Positions 1 through 9,199 are shown, numbered from the stretch's first letter. The stretch is 64,000 nucleotides of DNA from Methylobacteriaceae bacterium (GCA_020638135.1 JACKJE010000007.1:72208-136207); one strand, 5' to 3'. Made by a program: numbers and translations. The notes: generated from the letters alone by a model not told the origin.

Positions 1-759
1 AGCAACCAGCTTGCGGAACGTGTCGTCGATCAGGTTGGTGACTTCCTGGCCGAGTTTTGCCTCGAAGTCGCGGGCGGCCAGTTCGAACTTCGTCCGCACT
101 GTGCGGCCGGTCGCCAGAACCTCGTTGTATGAGGCAACGGCGATCAGATCCTGCTCGACGCTTGCGTCGAAGGGCGTGAGCGGATCGCGGCCGTCGGTGC
201 GCCAAGGGGTCGCTGTAAGGATGATGCCGAAGCCATTTGTTTCGGCGATTTGCGCCAGAGCCTCTGCCAGCTTCTCGGCGGCCGTCTTGTGGCCTTCGTC
301 GATCATGACGCAGCCGCCGCGCCGACCGAAATCCTTGAGCTGGGCGATGAAGGCTGGGTCGTCGAGCTTGTTCACGATCGACATCATCGTCGCGAAGGTG
401 ACGTCGCCGCTGAGCGTGTCACGAACGATCCCCGGGTGGTCGAGGTTCTCGTTCTTGGCGATGAAGGCGCCGACCTTCGCTGCGGCAAAGCGCGGGACGC
501 GCTGGACCTGCCGCAGGTTCTGGCGAAGGAGGGCGATGTCTGGATGCAGCGCGAGGATCGGCGTCCTCAGAGTGAGGGCGTCTTCGACCGCGGCAGCGAC
601 GAAGAGGCTCTTTCCCGATCCGGTCGGCGCGAGCACGGCGCCGGAGCGGCGGGCGCGGATCGCGTCCGCGATGTTGGCCATGATCCGGTCCTGGTAGGGC
701 TCGGCGATCATGTCGCCAAACGTGCGGCGCATGGCGTTTGTGGGCGCGGGAGCGTTCAT
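1..759 (-). CDS. SF2 DEAD/DEAH-type helicase, 3' end outside window
   Basis: The reading frame runs from an ATG at 759 leftward off the window edge, giving 253 N-terminal residues. I see a Walker A motif APTGSGKS near residue 45, a Walker B/DEAH-type box IDEGHK near residue 152 and a motif III-like TATPWR near 183. Together these place it in helicase superfamily 2, close to type III restriction or RecG/UvrB-like ATPases. It would unwind or translocate on nucleic acid using ATP; the substrate cannot be told because the second RecA lobe lies outside the window. The ribosome binding site is weak. It could belong to a restriction or DNA-repair module continuing to the left. Confidence 0.85.
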   Translation of the reverse strand, partial: MNAPAPTNAMRRTFGDMIAEPYQDRIMANIADAIRARRSGAVLAPTGSGKSLFVAAAVEDALTLRTPILALHPDIALLRQNLRQVQRVPRFAAAKVGAFIAKNENLDHPGIVRDTLSGDVTFATMMSIVNKLDDPAFIAQLKDFGRRGGCVMIDEGHKTAAEKLAEALAQIAETNGFGIILTATPWRTDGRDPLTPFDASVEQDLIAVASYNEVLATGRTVRTKFELAARDFEAKLGQEVTNLIDDTFRKLVA

Positions 760-989
760 CACTGGCTTTCGGGGCAAATCGAGGAGGAAATCTAAGTCCC
801 AGGAATGGGAAAAGGAAGCCAAGATTGTTCCGTTTCCTCGTAGGGCGTGGTTGCAGCCACGGATTATCAGGGTACCATCGTTGCGAGGCCGTGTTGGGGC
901 CAGCATTCGTCGAGAGAGGCGGAATACGGGAGCGCAGGCCGTAAGGCCGCGCGAGAGGGACCCGGCGTTGTTCCGTGCGGAGAACAATA

Positions 990-2153
990 GTGGCGTCCCT
1001 GTCGTTTGCCGGAAAATTGCAACGTCTCTGTCTTGCGCTCGATTTGGTCGGCGCCGGGATGGCGATCGGGATCAAGGATCGCGAGCGGTATATCGATCCG
1101 CTTCTGGGGCCGGGCTGGGAATCCGTCGCCCGGGCGATCGTTCAGCGCGCAGCCGCGCCGGTCTGGCTGGCCTCGGCGTTCGAGGACGTCGTCGGCGGCG
1201 ACGGCGTTGTTTCTGAAGCGGTGCTCGCGACTTTACATGATGAAGCGTGCCAGAGCGCCGTTGGCCTTGGCCAGTTCGCGACGGCTTCGAGCATGGTCAG
1301 GGCATGCGCGATATCATGGGCGCCCAAGAACTGGGGCCTCGGCGACGGTGAATCTGCGCTGGCGGCGGCCCTCAACGATGCCGCGTCTCGGTATATTGCC
1401 GAGGGAAGGGCGCCTTGCGGGTTTCGGGCTGCCGTCGACGAGGTCGCTGCCCGCTACGGGGTTTGTCAGGACAACGAAGCCGTAGGCGTGCGTCTGGCTT
1501 TGTTGTCGAGCGCCTATCGTAGCGTGTGGCTGCGCCGGGCTGTCGAGGCGGCGTTGGCAGAGAGCGGCGGGCCGAAGGGCAAATCGAGGCTCAGGGACAG
1601 CCAGCTGTCGTTAAAGCTGAGGGACGAAGCTGCGTTCGTTGCGAAAACGAGGACGCTTCGCACCAGCGACGGGGTCGAGCGGGCGCGCCGGCGGGCACGG
1701 CTCGACGAGCGCATCGAGTTCTATTGTTCCGTCGGGTTCGATCTGTCGGGCCTGGATGAAGAGGCCCGCCGAAGACTTGTATCCAAGGGCGTTTTTGCCC
1801 GCGATGGAAAGCTGCGGCTTCTGGTCGACCGGCGCTTCGTTCGTGAGGCAGCGGCGATCGTCGGCGCGGTTTCCGATCAGGCGTCGGCAATCGTTCGCTT
1901 CCTGCATGAAAACCGGCGGGCGATCGATATGCCCGATGGCGAATGTCTCGAGGAGCTGGCGTTGCACAGCGCTGGCGACGTCGCTGTTATTTTCAATTGC
2001 GAGGCTCTTGCCGTTGCAGCCGCAGGCAGGGACGCAAGCGCCGATGAGCGCGCAGCGCGCGATTTGGACGAGGTTTTGTTTGAAACTCGGCGGGCGATGC
2101 TGCGCATCGAACCAGGCGATGCAATGCCGGAGTTTTTCGCGGTTCCGGCCTAG
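990..2153 (+). CDS. hypothetical protein, about 387 aa
   Basis: I do not recognise this protein. It is soluble-looking, mostly alpha-helical by composition, with an Arg-rich stretch around residues 215-240 and no signal peptide or membrane segment. I prefer the GTG at 990 over the GTG at 975, because GGAG at 979-982 sits seven bases upstream of it. Its stop codon overlaps the stop of the convergent AAA ATPase gene within a shared CTAG. The 230-bp gap before it (760-989) holds no gene that I can see. Confidence 0.6.
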   Translation: MASLSFAGKLQRLCLALDLVGAGMAIGIKDRERYIDPLLGPGWESVARAIVQRAAAPVWLASAFEDVVGGDGVVSEAVLATLHDEACQSAVGLGQFATASSMVRACAISWAPKNWGLGDGESALAAALNDAASRYIAEGRAPCGFRAAVDEVAARYGVCQDNEAVGVRLALLSSAYRSVWLRRAVEAALAESGGPKGKSRLRDSQLSLKLRDEAAFVAKTRTLRTSDGVERARRRARLDERIEFYCSVGFDLSGLDEEARRRLVSKGVFARDGKLRLLVDRRFVREAAAIVGAVSDQASAIVRFLHENRRAIDMPDGECLEELALHSAGDVAVIFNCEALAVAAAGRDASADERAARDLDEVLFETRRAMLRIEPGDAMPEFFAVPA

Positions 2154-3436
2154 ATCAGCGCGATTTGAGACCGTCGACCCTCGGGCGTTTGCAGGTCGCT
2201 TGCGATGACGGCCGTGCGGTCCTGAGTGGCTGCTTGGGCCATTGCTCTTTCGATCGAGCGGCGAACGCCGCGGAAGGAGCCTTGAGGGAGCGCTTCGAGG
2301 AATTCTTCAGACGGCTCGCGATCGAAAGCGTGGAGATAATAAGCGTTCACCTCTTCGTAGATGGATCGGCAGATCTTGAGCCGCACGCCGGCGGTTGGGG
2401 CAGTGGCCTGAATGATCTCGAGGCGATCGAGGATCGGCTGAGGAAAATGCGAGAGATCGTTTGCCGAGAAGATCCACGAGATGTGCGAGGCGTCGATTTC
2501 AAATCCGAGAAATTCATCGACGAATTTCGCCGCCGTCTCGCGTTCGAGCAGCGGGTAGAATGCCGCGTATGGGTTTCGGTCGTTCGTCGAGGCGGTGTTC
2601 GCCTTGTCGAACTCGTCCACCAGGATGATCGGATTGGCGGTCGGCGTTTCTATGAGGCGACGCGCGATGACGCCGCAGGTTGCGCCATTCCATGTTCGGT
2701 GTGAGCCGAACCACGCAAAGGCGCTCGGCATCAAGGTCATGTTGTAGGCCTGCATGGGCAGGCCAGCAGCTGCTGCGATCCGCGACAGGGCATAGGTCTT
2801 GCCGAGGCCCGGTTGCCCGACCAGTAGGATCGGCCGGAACTGCAGCGGCATTTGCGCGCGGGCAAGAAGCTGCGTTTCACCTGCGAGCCTGCGGACGAGC
2901 GGCGCCAGATGGGGAAAATCGTCGGCCGCTGCGTTCAGCCGGGCGGCGATGTCGGCGGTCGCGTGTGTAAGCCGCCTTTCATGCCGTGGCATACCCCAGT
3001 CGCGTTCGAAGCGCGCGAGCGCCTTCCGCACGGGGTCGCTGCTGTCGGAATGATTATTCCGCGCATCGAGGCCGTGTGCGGCGAGATCGGCGGGCGCGAT
3101 CAGCTGGATCCGGGTGTATGGATGTTCGGATGAGGGGGACGTCGACTTGTCGTTTGCAGCGACGACCTGGAGCGGGCGAGGCCCTGACAGGGAAACCACG
3201 TCGAGCGGCGCGCCGCCAATGGACAGGGTCGGCGGGGCGGGAGCTTCTCCCGTTTCGACCTGCTCGCTCCTTGTGTAGAGCAGGCGCAGGGCGGACAGCG
3301 ACGGCAGCGGCGGACGGCGAGATGGCTGGACCGGGAGCGCGTCTGGCGCGCGCAGGCGCGTTAGCGCCCGGCCAAGGGTATGAAGTTCGCGTTGGGCGCC
3401 GGTTGGCTGGGCGTCATCGTCGTCTGCGGTCGTCAT
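2150..3436 (-). CDS. AAA+ ATPase, Lon-like, without a protease domain
   Basis: The protein is about 428 aa. The first 190 residues are Pro/Ser-rich and probably disordered. The AAA+ core has a Walker A GQPGLGKT near residue 211 and a Walker B IILVDEFD near 274. A sensor-1-like FSANDLSHFPQPILDR follows, then a helical C-terminal lid. The layout resembles the ATPase module of Lon or MoxR-type chaperones, but no Ser-Lys protease domain follows, so it is probably a remodelling ATPase. The ATG at 3436 is preferred; an in-frame TTG at 3448 is the alternative, and neither has a strong ribosome binding site. Confidence 0.75.
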   Translation of the reverse strand: MTTADDDDAQPTGAQRELHTLGRALTRLRAPDALPVQPSRRPPLPSLSALRLLYTRSEQVETGEAPAPPTLSIGGAPLDVVSLSGPRPLQVVAANDKSTSPSSEHPYTRIQLIAPADLAAHGLDARNNHSDSSDPVRKALARFERDWGMPRHERRLTHATADIAARLNAAADDFPHLAPLVRRLAGETQLLARAQMPLQFRPILLVGQPGLGKTYALSRIAAAAGLPMQAYNMTLMPSAFAWFGSHRTWNGATCGVIARRLIETPTANPIILVDEFDKANTASTNDRNPYAAFYPLLERETAAKFVDEFLGFEIDASHISWIFSANDLSHFPQPILDRLEIIQATAPTAGVRLKICRSIYEEVNAYYLHAFDREPSEEFLEALPQGSFRGVRRSIERAMAQAATQDRTAVIASDLQTPEGRRSQIALI

Positions 3437-3517
3437 CAAAGATGCCAAGCGGTGAGCTTCGTCTCTGACGAGTTTGCAGAAATGGCTGGCGAAGGGAAGT
3501 CCCCGTGGCCAAGTTGT

Positions 3518-4345
3518 TCAGCGAACAGGCGTCTTCTGCTTTTCGAGACGCGCAAGCCAGTCTTCGAGCTGTTCCACCGTCGCGGTGAAAGCCGGGGTTT
3601 TTCCGTCATTCGGCGTCAGCGTGAACAACGCGTTGTACCGTGTGCGGGAAGTGCGCGCTTCGAGGACGCTGACCTTTTTGATGGCGGAGAAGCGTTTTGT
3701 CGCCATCAGCTTTTCAGGCAGGTCGGCTGGCGGCGCGTCCGCCCCCTTGGTCGTGGCCGCGGCGTAATTTTCCATCATTGATGGGCGAGCGATCGCGAGC
3801 CCGGGCCTGTTGTGGCCGGGGCGCAGCCACGGATCGCTCCAGATCGCCATGTCGGCGGTTTCCGAGCCTTCGGCGAGGACGTCGAGGAGTTGGCATGCGG
3901 CTGGACCGCGGGCGCCGATCAGAAAGCCGTTGCGCGACCAGGCGCCGACCGGGTGCTGGTGCGGCTCCTTGATGGCTTGTTCGATGAAAGCCGTCAGGTG
4001 GGGGTGAGCGACGGTCTGGTCGCGGCTTGGCGTCGTGAGATAGCCAAAGACCTGCATGACGGACTTGTCGGCCAGGTCCACGTCGTTGTGGACCCAATTG
4101 TTCACCCGGTTTGCGGCGACGGTCGATATTTTGCGGAAGCGGATTCCAGGCGCGCGCTCGCGGTTGACCGCCACGCCAAGCGCGCGCAGCAGGAGCGCGC
4201 CGCTCGGATAGGGGTGATCTGGGCCGGCGGTCATGTAGACGCCGACCACACGACCGGCAAAGATCAGCGGCTCGACCCGCGCTGCAAGCGCTAATGGTCC
4301 TGGCGAGGCATCGGCCTCGTCAGGTGTGGGACGCTGGGCGTTCAC
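3518..4345 (-). CDS. hypothetical protein, 275 aa
   Basis: No family is recognised. The product is soluble, rich in aromatic and charged residues, with no membrane segment. It starts with GTG, which overlaps the stop codon of the upstream gene (GTGA), so the two genes are translationally coupled and probably act together. The last 50 residues read like a small beta-rich domain (ALFTLTPNDGKTPAFTATVE) ending in a helix. It lies 80 bp upstream of the AAA+ ATPase gene on the same strand, so a shared transcript is plausible. Confidence 0.6.
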   Translation of the reverse strand: MNAQRPTPDEADASPGPLALAARVEPLIFAGRVVGVYMTAGPDHPYPSGALLLRALGVAVNRERAPGIRFRKISTVAANRVNNWVHNDVDLADKSVMQVFGYLTTPSRDQTVAHPHLTAFIEQAIKEPHQHPVGAWSRNGFLIGARGPAACQLLDVLAEGSETADMAIWSDPWLRPGHNRPGLAIARPSMMENYAAATTKGADAPPADLPEKLMATKRFSAIKKVSVLEARTSRTRYNALFTLTPNDGKTPAFTATVEQLEDWLARLEKQKTPVR

Positions 4346-4899
4346 GGCGAACTATCCCTTCGCTTCTTGCTCTTCTTCTTTGATTTCGTGGTCATAGCGA
4401 CCACGTCACTTGTGGCGTTGACGATGTCAACTGTTGTGTCGGCGGCGACCACGTCGGCTTGCTTCGGTTTGGGACTGCGCGGTTGCTTTGCGGCTTTCCG
4501 CTTGCCTTTGGGCTTGGGACTAGCCGGGAGGGCCCAGTCTGGCAAAGCGGGTCGCGGCCAGACGATTTTTGTGAATTCGCAAGCAGCAATTCCGCGCTCG
4601 AACAAAGAGTAGTCGGGCGTCGTGCCTGGATAGACGCCATAGCCTTCGTCTCGGAGTTCGGCGAATGCGTCATGTTCAATGGAAGCGTCTTTCTCGTCGG
4701 CGGTCATGTAGATCAGAGCGAAATCAAAACCCTTTGATTTCTGTAGCTCGATCTTGCGGCGCGCTTGAGCAATGAGCGAGGGATCGTCTTCCAGAGCGGA
4801 GACCTGGTCAGTCTGGAGGTCGAGCAACGCATGGGACGACGATCCCTCGAAAATTGTGGCCGGGCGGACGATGTCGGCGGTTCTATCATTAGCGACCAT
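4342..4899 (-). CDS. hypothetical protein with a Lys-rich C-terminal tail
   Basis: A 185-aa protein of unknown function. The first 110 residues look folded. The rest is a low-complexity Pro/Lys segment (SPKPKGKRKAAKQ, then KSKKKSKKRR near the end), a type of tail that often binds nucleic acid non-specifically. It is the first gene of a two-gene unit with the 275-aa gene, coupled by a GTGA overlap. The start is the ATG at 4899. Confidence 0.55.
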   Translation of the reverse strand: MVANDRTADIVRPATIFEGSSSHALLDLQTDQVSALEDDPSLIAQARRKIELQKSKGFDFALIYMTADEKDASIEHDAFAELRDEGYGVYPGTTPDYSLFERGIAACEFTKIVWPRPALPDWALPASPKPKGKRKAAKQPRSPKPKQADVVAADTTVDIVNATSDVVAMTTKSKKKSKKRRDSSP

Positions 4900-4960
4900 A
4901 GAAAACTCGATCCGGTGTTGAAAAGGTGAACAAAACTGGATTCATGGTGAATCCGGCGAC

Positions 4961-5586
4961 CTAGATTGCCCTGATGACCGCGACTGCTGTCGCAACGGCC
5001 TGAATATCTTGAGCGATCAGGGCATGATGCGGCGAGCGGGGATCGATCGGCTCGAAAATTCTTGCTCCGCTCCTGATGATGTAGGAGCACAGGAGGGCAT
5101 AGTCGACCCTCGCGGGCCGAATTAGCGCGATATCTCCGGGCCTTGCCTGCGCTTTTCGGTCGAAGACGCAAACGGCTCCGCCACGAAGTTTGTCATGGTG
5201 GATCTGCCTCGACTGGATGCGGAGCGCGAATATATCGGCCTTTGCAACGATTTCGGGGGGAATCGAGATGGTCGGGCCGCTTCGTCTCAAAACGCTCAGT
5301 CTTACGTTGAGATCGATTCTTCCGGCAACGGGAGCGCTCACGCAAAAACCGTTGTCCATTTTTTGGGCGTCTGGCGTGGGGCGCGGCAGGATCGTGATCG
5401 AGCGCGCCCGTCGGGGCGTCCGCCTGATGTATCCGCTTTTTCGAGCGAAACGAGGAGATGGTGGACGCTCGACGGCGCGGACAGGCCGAGAGCGATTGCC
5501 ATTTCGGCTACACTTGGGCCAACGGCGCTCTGCCGAGCGCGGGCGGTGATGAAATCCAGAAGCTGCTGTTGGCGAGGCGTCAGCAT
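4961..5586 (-). pseudogene. LexA-like transcriptional repressor, frameshifted
   Basis: The 5' part (start ATG 5586, with GAGGA eight bases upstream) encodes a LexA-type winged helix: MLTPRQQQLLDFI, then SVAEMAIALGLSAPSSVHHLL. At about 5435-5438 the frame changes. Reading on in the next frame restores the expected end of the domain, GYIRRTPRRARSITILPRP, and then a LexA/S24-like C-terminal region ending at 4961. One missing base in the AAAAAGC run explains the break. Where LexA has the catalytic Ser-containing loop, this protein reads LRIQSRQIHHD, with no Ser at the expected place and no clear Lys partner, so even the restored protein may not self-cleave. It diverges from the acyltransferase gene, with 31 bp between starts. 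A sequencing error remains possible. Confidence 0.65.
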
Positions 5587-5617
5587 CGGTGCATCCTCGT
5601 CTTCACGGAGAAAAGCA

Positions 5618-6619
5618 GTGACGGAAGAACGGAACACGCGTGAGGCCCGGATCGGGTCGCTCGATCTGCTGCGGATTGGCGCTGCAGGCGTCGTGGTCTG
5701 CGGACACGCGCTTGCGGTTGCGGGTTTAGGCGAAGCGCCGGGCCCGAAGACTTGGGCACATTGGGTTGTGCTCGCAGGGCAGCCTGCGGTCGACTTGTTC
5801 TTTGTTCTGTCAGGGTTTGTTCTCGCCCAGGCGGCGTCGTCATCCCTTTTGGGACGCTACCTCGTGTCTCGGGCAGTCAGGCTGTGGCCGGTGGTCGCTG
5901 TGGCGATCCTGCTGGGGCTGCTGCTGCGCCCTTTCGAGGGAGCTTGCAGGTCGTATCTTTGTTCGACCGATGGCCTCTCCGCGGGGGCCGTCGCGAGACT
6001 GGCGCTTTTTCTCGGCAGCCTCGATGACGCGCGCACGGTCGTGCCGCCTCTCTGGTCGATTGGGCCGGAATTCTGGTCGTCCATCCTGGCGCCGGCGGTC
6101 GCTGAGGCAAGCGGTCTTGGCCGACGCGCCGCCTTGGCGTTGGCGGCATCGGTCGCAGCAATCGGGATCGCCATGATCGGCCCGTGGCCGTCCGGCTTGA
6201 TCTGCGCGCCCTTTTTACTGTCTGGCGTGGTGCTGGCGGCAGCGCCGCCGGCCGGTCGACGCGGCGGGATGGTTTTGCTTCTGGGCCTGCTGGCGCTTTG
6301 CGCCTGCGTGCGGCTCGAGGAGATCTATGTAGGGCGATTTGTTTCGTCGGCTGCGGCCTGCGTTGTGGTCTGGGGCGCAGCCTCCGTTGGGGTGCGGCCG
6401 CGCAACTGGATTTCAGCGGCTGGACGCATCAGTTTCCCGCTTTATGCAATTCATTTTCCGATCATCGCTGTGTCGGCGACGTGGGGCTGGAGCGGGATCG
6501 CGCTTGGGATCGTCTGCGCCATCGCAGTCGCGGCGTTCGTTGAGCGCTTCGTCGATGCGCCGGCGGTCGCCCTGGCGCGCCGGGTGAGGCGGGCAGGGCT
6601 GCGCCTGCAGCAGGCATAA
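5618..6619 (+). CDS. acyltransferase 3 family membrane protein (OafA/YrhL type)
   Basis: A 333-aa polytopic inner-membrane protein with about ten hydrophobic segments. The hallmark features are the early LDLLRIGAAGVVVCGH with its conserved His, FFVLSGFVLA, a PPLWSIGPEFW stretch, and FPLYAIHFPI near the end. The family transfers acyl groups from cytoplasmic donors to sugars of surface glycans or other periplasmic acceptors. The GTG at 5618 is chosen because GGAG ends seven bases upstream. It shares a 31-bp divergent start region with the LexA-like repressor, which may once have controlled it. Confidence 0.85.
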   Translation: MTEERNTREARIGSLDLLRIGAAGVVVCGHALAVAGLGEAPGPKTWAHWVVLAGQPAVDLFFVLSGFVLAQAASSSLLGRYLVSRAVRLWPVVAVAILLGLLLRPFEGACRSYLCSTDGLSAGAVARLALFLGSLDDARTVVPPLWSIGPEFWSSILAPAVAEASGLGRRAALALAASVAAIGIAMIGPWPSGLICAPFLLSGVVLAAAPPAGRRGGMVLLLGLLALCACVRLEEIYVGRFVSSAAACVVVWGAASVGVRPRNWISAAGRISFPLYAIHFPIIAVSATWGWSGIALGIVCAIAVAAFVERFVDAPAVALARRVRRAGLRLQQA

Positions 6620-6636
6620 GCCAGGCGGGAGAGGCG

Positions 6637-7434
6637 TCAGATCGTCAATTCGAGCTGGCGCGGCGGTTCTGCTGGCGCGGCTGGCGCGAGCGGCAGCTCC
6701 GCTTCCTCGTCTGGCCCGCGGAAATCGGCGATGACGATCTCGACCGTCGGCGCCGCGCCGTGCCAATCGTTGCGCCAAAGCGCGGTGTCGATGCCGCAGT
6801 TCGGCGACAGGGCGATTCCAGTGTCGCGGCGGAATTTTTCGTAGCTTTCCGACGTCCGCATCCGAAAGTTTTGCCGGCCGGAATATTCGAACGGCGCCGA
6901 GGTCTGCGGGATGATGAAGACGCCGAAATCGGCGATGTGCGATGCGCGTTCGATGACCGCGAACTCGAAATTGTGTCGGACGCCGGCGGCGCGTGTGGCA
7001 GGCCGGCCGAAGGGTGGATTGGATATCGCCACGGTGAAGTGGCCGAGCGAAGCGTAGTCCATGGTGAGGGCGTCGCCGACGATCCATTCTGCGTCGGGGA
7101 CGATCTTGCGCCCGATTGCGGCGTATGCCGGATTGAGTTCGACGCACACCAGCCGGTCGATCTTTCGGTCGCCAAGGGTCGACCAGAACGTCAGGCCGCC
7201 GATGCCTGCGCAAATATCGATCATGGCGGTGCTTTCGCCGGGCACTTCGACCGCGAAAGTTCTGGCCATATCGGGTGGAGTGAAGAAGGCGCCGGCCATG
7301 CCTGTCAGGTGGGCAGCGTCTTCGCGCCAGTTCTCGAGGACGAATATGCGTTCGTCGATCGACAGGTGGTCTTTGGTGAGGATCTTTTCGGCTTCGAGAT
7401 GGGCGCGCGACTGCGCCTTCGACAGTTTGGCCAT
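6637..7434 (-). CDS. orphan N6-adenine DNA methyltransferase
   Basis: A 265-aa class I methyltransferase. I see an AdoMet-binding motif I (DICAGIGGLT, about residues 73-82), an acidic loop after the next strand (CVELNP), and the catalytic NPPF motif in ISNPPFGRP. NPPF-type motifs mark adenine-N6 (or amino) methylation. No restriction endonuclease or specificity subunit lies beside it. It probably serves element self-protection or an epigenetic role. It is convergent with the acyltransferase gene, 17 bp apart. Confidence 0.8.
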   Translation of the reverse strand: MAKLSKAQSRAHLEAEKILTKDHLSIDERIFVLENWREDAAHLTGMAGAFFTPPDMARTFAVEVPGESTAMIDICAGIGGLTFWSTLGDRKIDRLVCVELNPAYAAIGRKIVPDAEWIVGDALTMDYASLGHFTVAISNPPFGRPATRAAGVRHNFEFAVIERASHIADFGVFIIPQTSAPFEYSGRQNFRMRTSESYEKFRRDTGIALSPNCGIDTALWRNDWHGAAPTVEIVIADFRGPDEEAELPLAPAAPAEPPRQLELTI

Positions 7435-7475
7435 GACGAGAATGCCTCGGGCGGACGGCGTTTGCCGTCGAAACG

Positions 7476-7502
7476 AAAAACCCCAGCGGGATGCGCCGGG
7501 GT
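7476..7502 (-). terminator. Rho-independent terminator
   Basis: Read on the minus strand, a GC-rich stem with CCCC/GGGG ends is followed by TTTTT. It lies about 30 bp downstream of the stop of the 7533 gene and probably ends the two-gene unit starting at 8595. Confidence 0.6.
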
Positions 7503-7532
7503 CGAGACTGGGTCAGTAGTGGAGAGGTTTGC

Positions 7533-7835
7533 TCAGCCGGTGCCAGGCATCGGCGGCGGGTCGTCGGGATTCCGGCCCCCGCCGCTGGCGACCGCGTTCC
7601 GGACGGCGGAAAGATTAGCCATCGCGCTGTCGATGAGGGTCGCTGCGGCGGCCCGGTCGCCGTCGGGAAGATCCGCCAGCATCGTCCAGAGGAAGATGAA
7701 CAGATGATCGGCGCAGTCGCCGGTGGCGATGGCGCGTTCGATCTGGCCGTAGTCGTCGGGGTGGAACGGCAGCACCGATATGCCGGGATAAGAGCGCAGA
7801 AGAGCGAGTTGGTGGGCGTTTGGCTTCAAGTCCAA
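7533..7835 (-). CDS. small hypothetical protein, paralogue of the neighbouring gene's C-terminal domain
   Basis: About 100 aa, family unknown. Residues from ALLRSYPGISVLPF to the end align with the C-terminal 80 residues of the protein just upstream (LLLRSYPNADLLPF), including a shared FLW motif. The start is uncertain. A TTG at 7835 has GGAG eight bases upstream, while a TTG at 7889 would add 18 residues without a ribosome binding site. The gene follows the 8595-7918 gene on the same strand and probably arose by partial duplication of it. Confidence 0.55.
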   Translation of the reverse strand: MDLKPNAHQLALLRSYPGISVLPFHPDDYGQIERAIATGDCADHLFIFLWTMLADLPDGDRAAAATLIDSAMANLSAVRNAVASGGGRNPDDPPPMPGTG

Positions 7836-7917
7836 GGCGGCGTCTCCGGCGCGTCGAAGGGGCGAGTGGCGCGGGGCGTTTTGCCCCAAGCGCCATTGGG
7901 TGGCAAGGCGGCAGGCT

Positions 7918-8595
7918 TCAGGCGGCCTCGAAAGCCCGCTGGACGGTCTGGATGTCGTTCAGCGCGCCGGCGATCCGCTCCCGGGCGCCAGCTTCGTCGC
8001 TGGGATCGAGGCCTGCGAGCTCCCGCCAGAGGAAATTGAATAGCGTATCGCCGGTTGCGTCCGCGGCGACCAGGGTGGCGATCGCGGCATGGTCGGAATG
8101 GTCGAAAGGCAGGAGGTCCGCGTTCGGGTAGCTGCGCAGCAGCAGGACATGAAGCGGATTGGCTGGCGCAGCCGCCGGTCCCGCGGCAGCCGCGTAGGGC
8201 TTGATCCCCGCGATATCGATCCGGGCGAGGGCGATTTCATCCGTCCGGCCGACGGCGTCGATGATTGAGCCGTCTTCTTGCGGCACGGTGATCATTTCGT
8301 CGGCGTCTGCGCCGTCGACGTCGTAGTCGACGATGATGTAGGGCGTCCCGACGCCGTTGGGGTTCTGCGTGACGACGCATTGGACCAGGCCGCCTTCGAG
8401 AACGATAGCGAAGGCCGGGCCGCCGCGATCTGTCGTCTTGGCGGCCGTCGCGCCGGCGATAATGCGCTTGATGTCTTCGCGGGTATCGCCGAGGGCGCCG
8501 AGGAGAAGCAGCTGCGGATTGTCGAATACGCCGTCGAGGCGTGCCGATATTGCTTCGAGCGCGTCGGCGCTCGAATAGAGAACTGCCTCTGTCAT
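7918..8595 (-). CDS. hypothetical two-domain protein of mobile elements
   Basis: A 225-aa acidic protein. The N-terminal half carries a stretch like GGLVQCVVTQNP...IIVDYDVDGAD, a pattern I associate with small conserved proteins of integrative elements in proteobacteria whose function is unknown. The C-terminal 80 residues are a helical domain duplicated in the next gene. There is no signal peptide or catalytic motif. It starts at the ATG at 8595. I infer only that it is an element housekeeping protein. Confidence 0.6.
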   Translation of the reverse strand: MTEAVLYSSADALEAISARLDGVFDNPQLLLLGALGDTREDIKRIIAGATAAKTTDRGGPAFAIVLEGGLVQCVVTQNPNGVGTPYIIVDYDVDGADADEMITVPQEDGSIIDAVGRTDEIALARIDIAGIKPYAAAAGPAAAPANPLHVLLLRSYPNADLLPFDHSDHAAIATLVAADATGDTLFNFLWRELAGLDPSDEAGARERIAGALNDIQTVQRAFEAA

Positions 8596-8689
8596 GTGGG
8601 CCTCGGCCTGCTTGAGATGAAAAACCTCCGTCAGTCCCTTTCCGGGGTCTGATGACGGGAGGCGAACAAATGGGGAAGGAAGTCAGATT

Positions 8690-9199
8690 TCAGTAGCAAA
8701 GGGCCTTGCCGGGGCGGCCCTTGGTATATTCGCAGGTCCGCAAGCGGTTGCTCGCAGGGATATTCCAGATCGCGCTCGCTTTGTCGAAGTCGCCGAAGTC
8801 CGCCATATTCGGCCAACAAGCGAAAATGAAGACGGCGGAAGGGTCCGAATGGTCGATCCGATACGTCTGGATCCCGTCGGCCCGGCGGTCGTAATCGCCG
8901 CCGGTGGTCGGCATGCTTTCGAACAGGAAATTGCGGTCCGGAAGGACTTTCATGAAAGCGACGTAGGCGACATTTGAGCAGGAAGCGCCGTTTTCCGGGA
9001 CGCGCTGGGCGCGCGCAAGGACATAGTCCGCGCGCCATTGCGAGATCGAGTGACGATTGAAGAATTCACCCGGCCGGCCGCGACGGTCGGATGACGGAGC
9101 GGTCACGTCGGCGGAATATCCGGGCAGCGTCTGCGCGATTGCAGGAATCGCGAGGAAAATTGACAAAAAACCGATGAGGGTGCGAAGATTTTTCCGCAT
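8690..9199 (-). CDS. secreted hypothetical protein, 169 aa
   Basis: It begins with a clear signal peptide: basic MRKNLR, a hydrophobic core TLIGFLSIFLAIPA and an AIAQ cleavage site. The mature protein has four cysteines (in SCSN, FACW, RTCEY and the terminal LCY), so disulfides in the periplasm are likely. No family is recognised. It is divergent from the virB6-like gene, 80 bp apart, and so could share its control and act in the same envelope compartment. The ATG at 9199 is chosen because it opens the signal peptide. Confidence 0.7.
   Translation of the reverse strand: MRKNLRTLIGFLSIFLAIPAIAQTLPGYSADVTAPSSDRRGRPGEFFNRHSISQWRADYVLARAQRVPENGASCSNVAYVAFMKVLPDRNFLFESMPTTGGDYDRRADGIQTYRIDHSDPSAVFIFACWPNMADFGDFDKASAIWNIPASNRLRTCEYTKGRPGKALCY

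Noticed and set aside
11..697. Long plus-strand open frame at the left edge
   Set aside because: It is the shadow of the minus-strand helicase, whose Walker A, DEAH and TATP motifs are clear.
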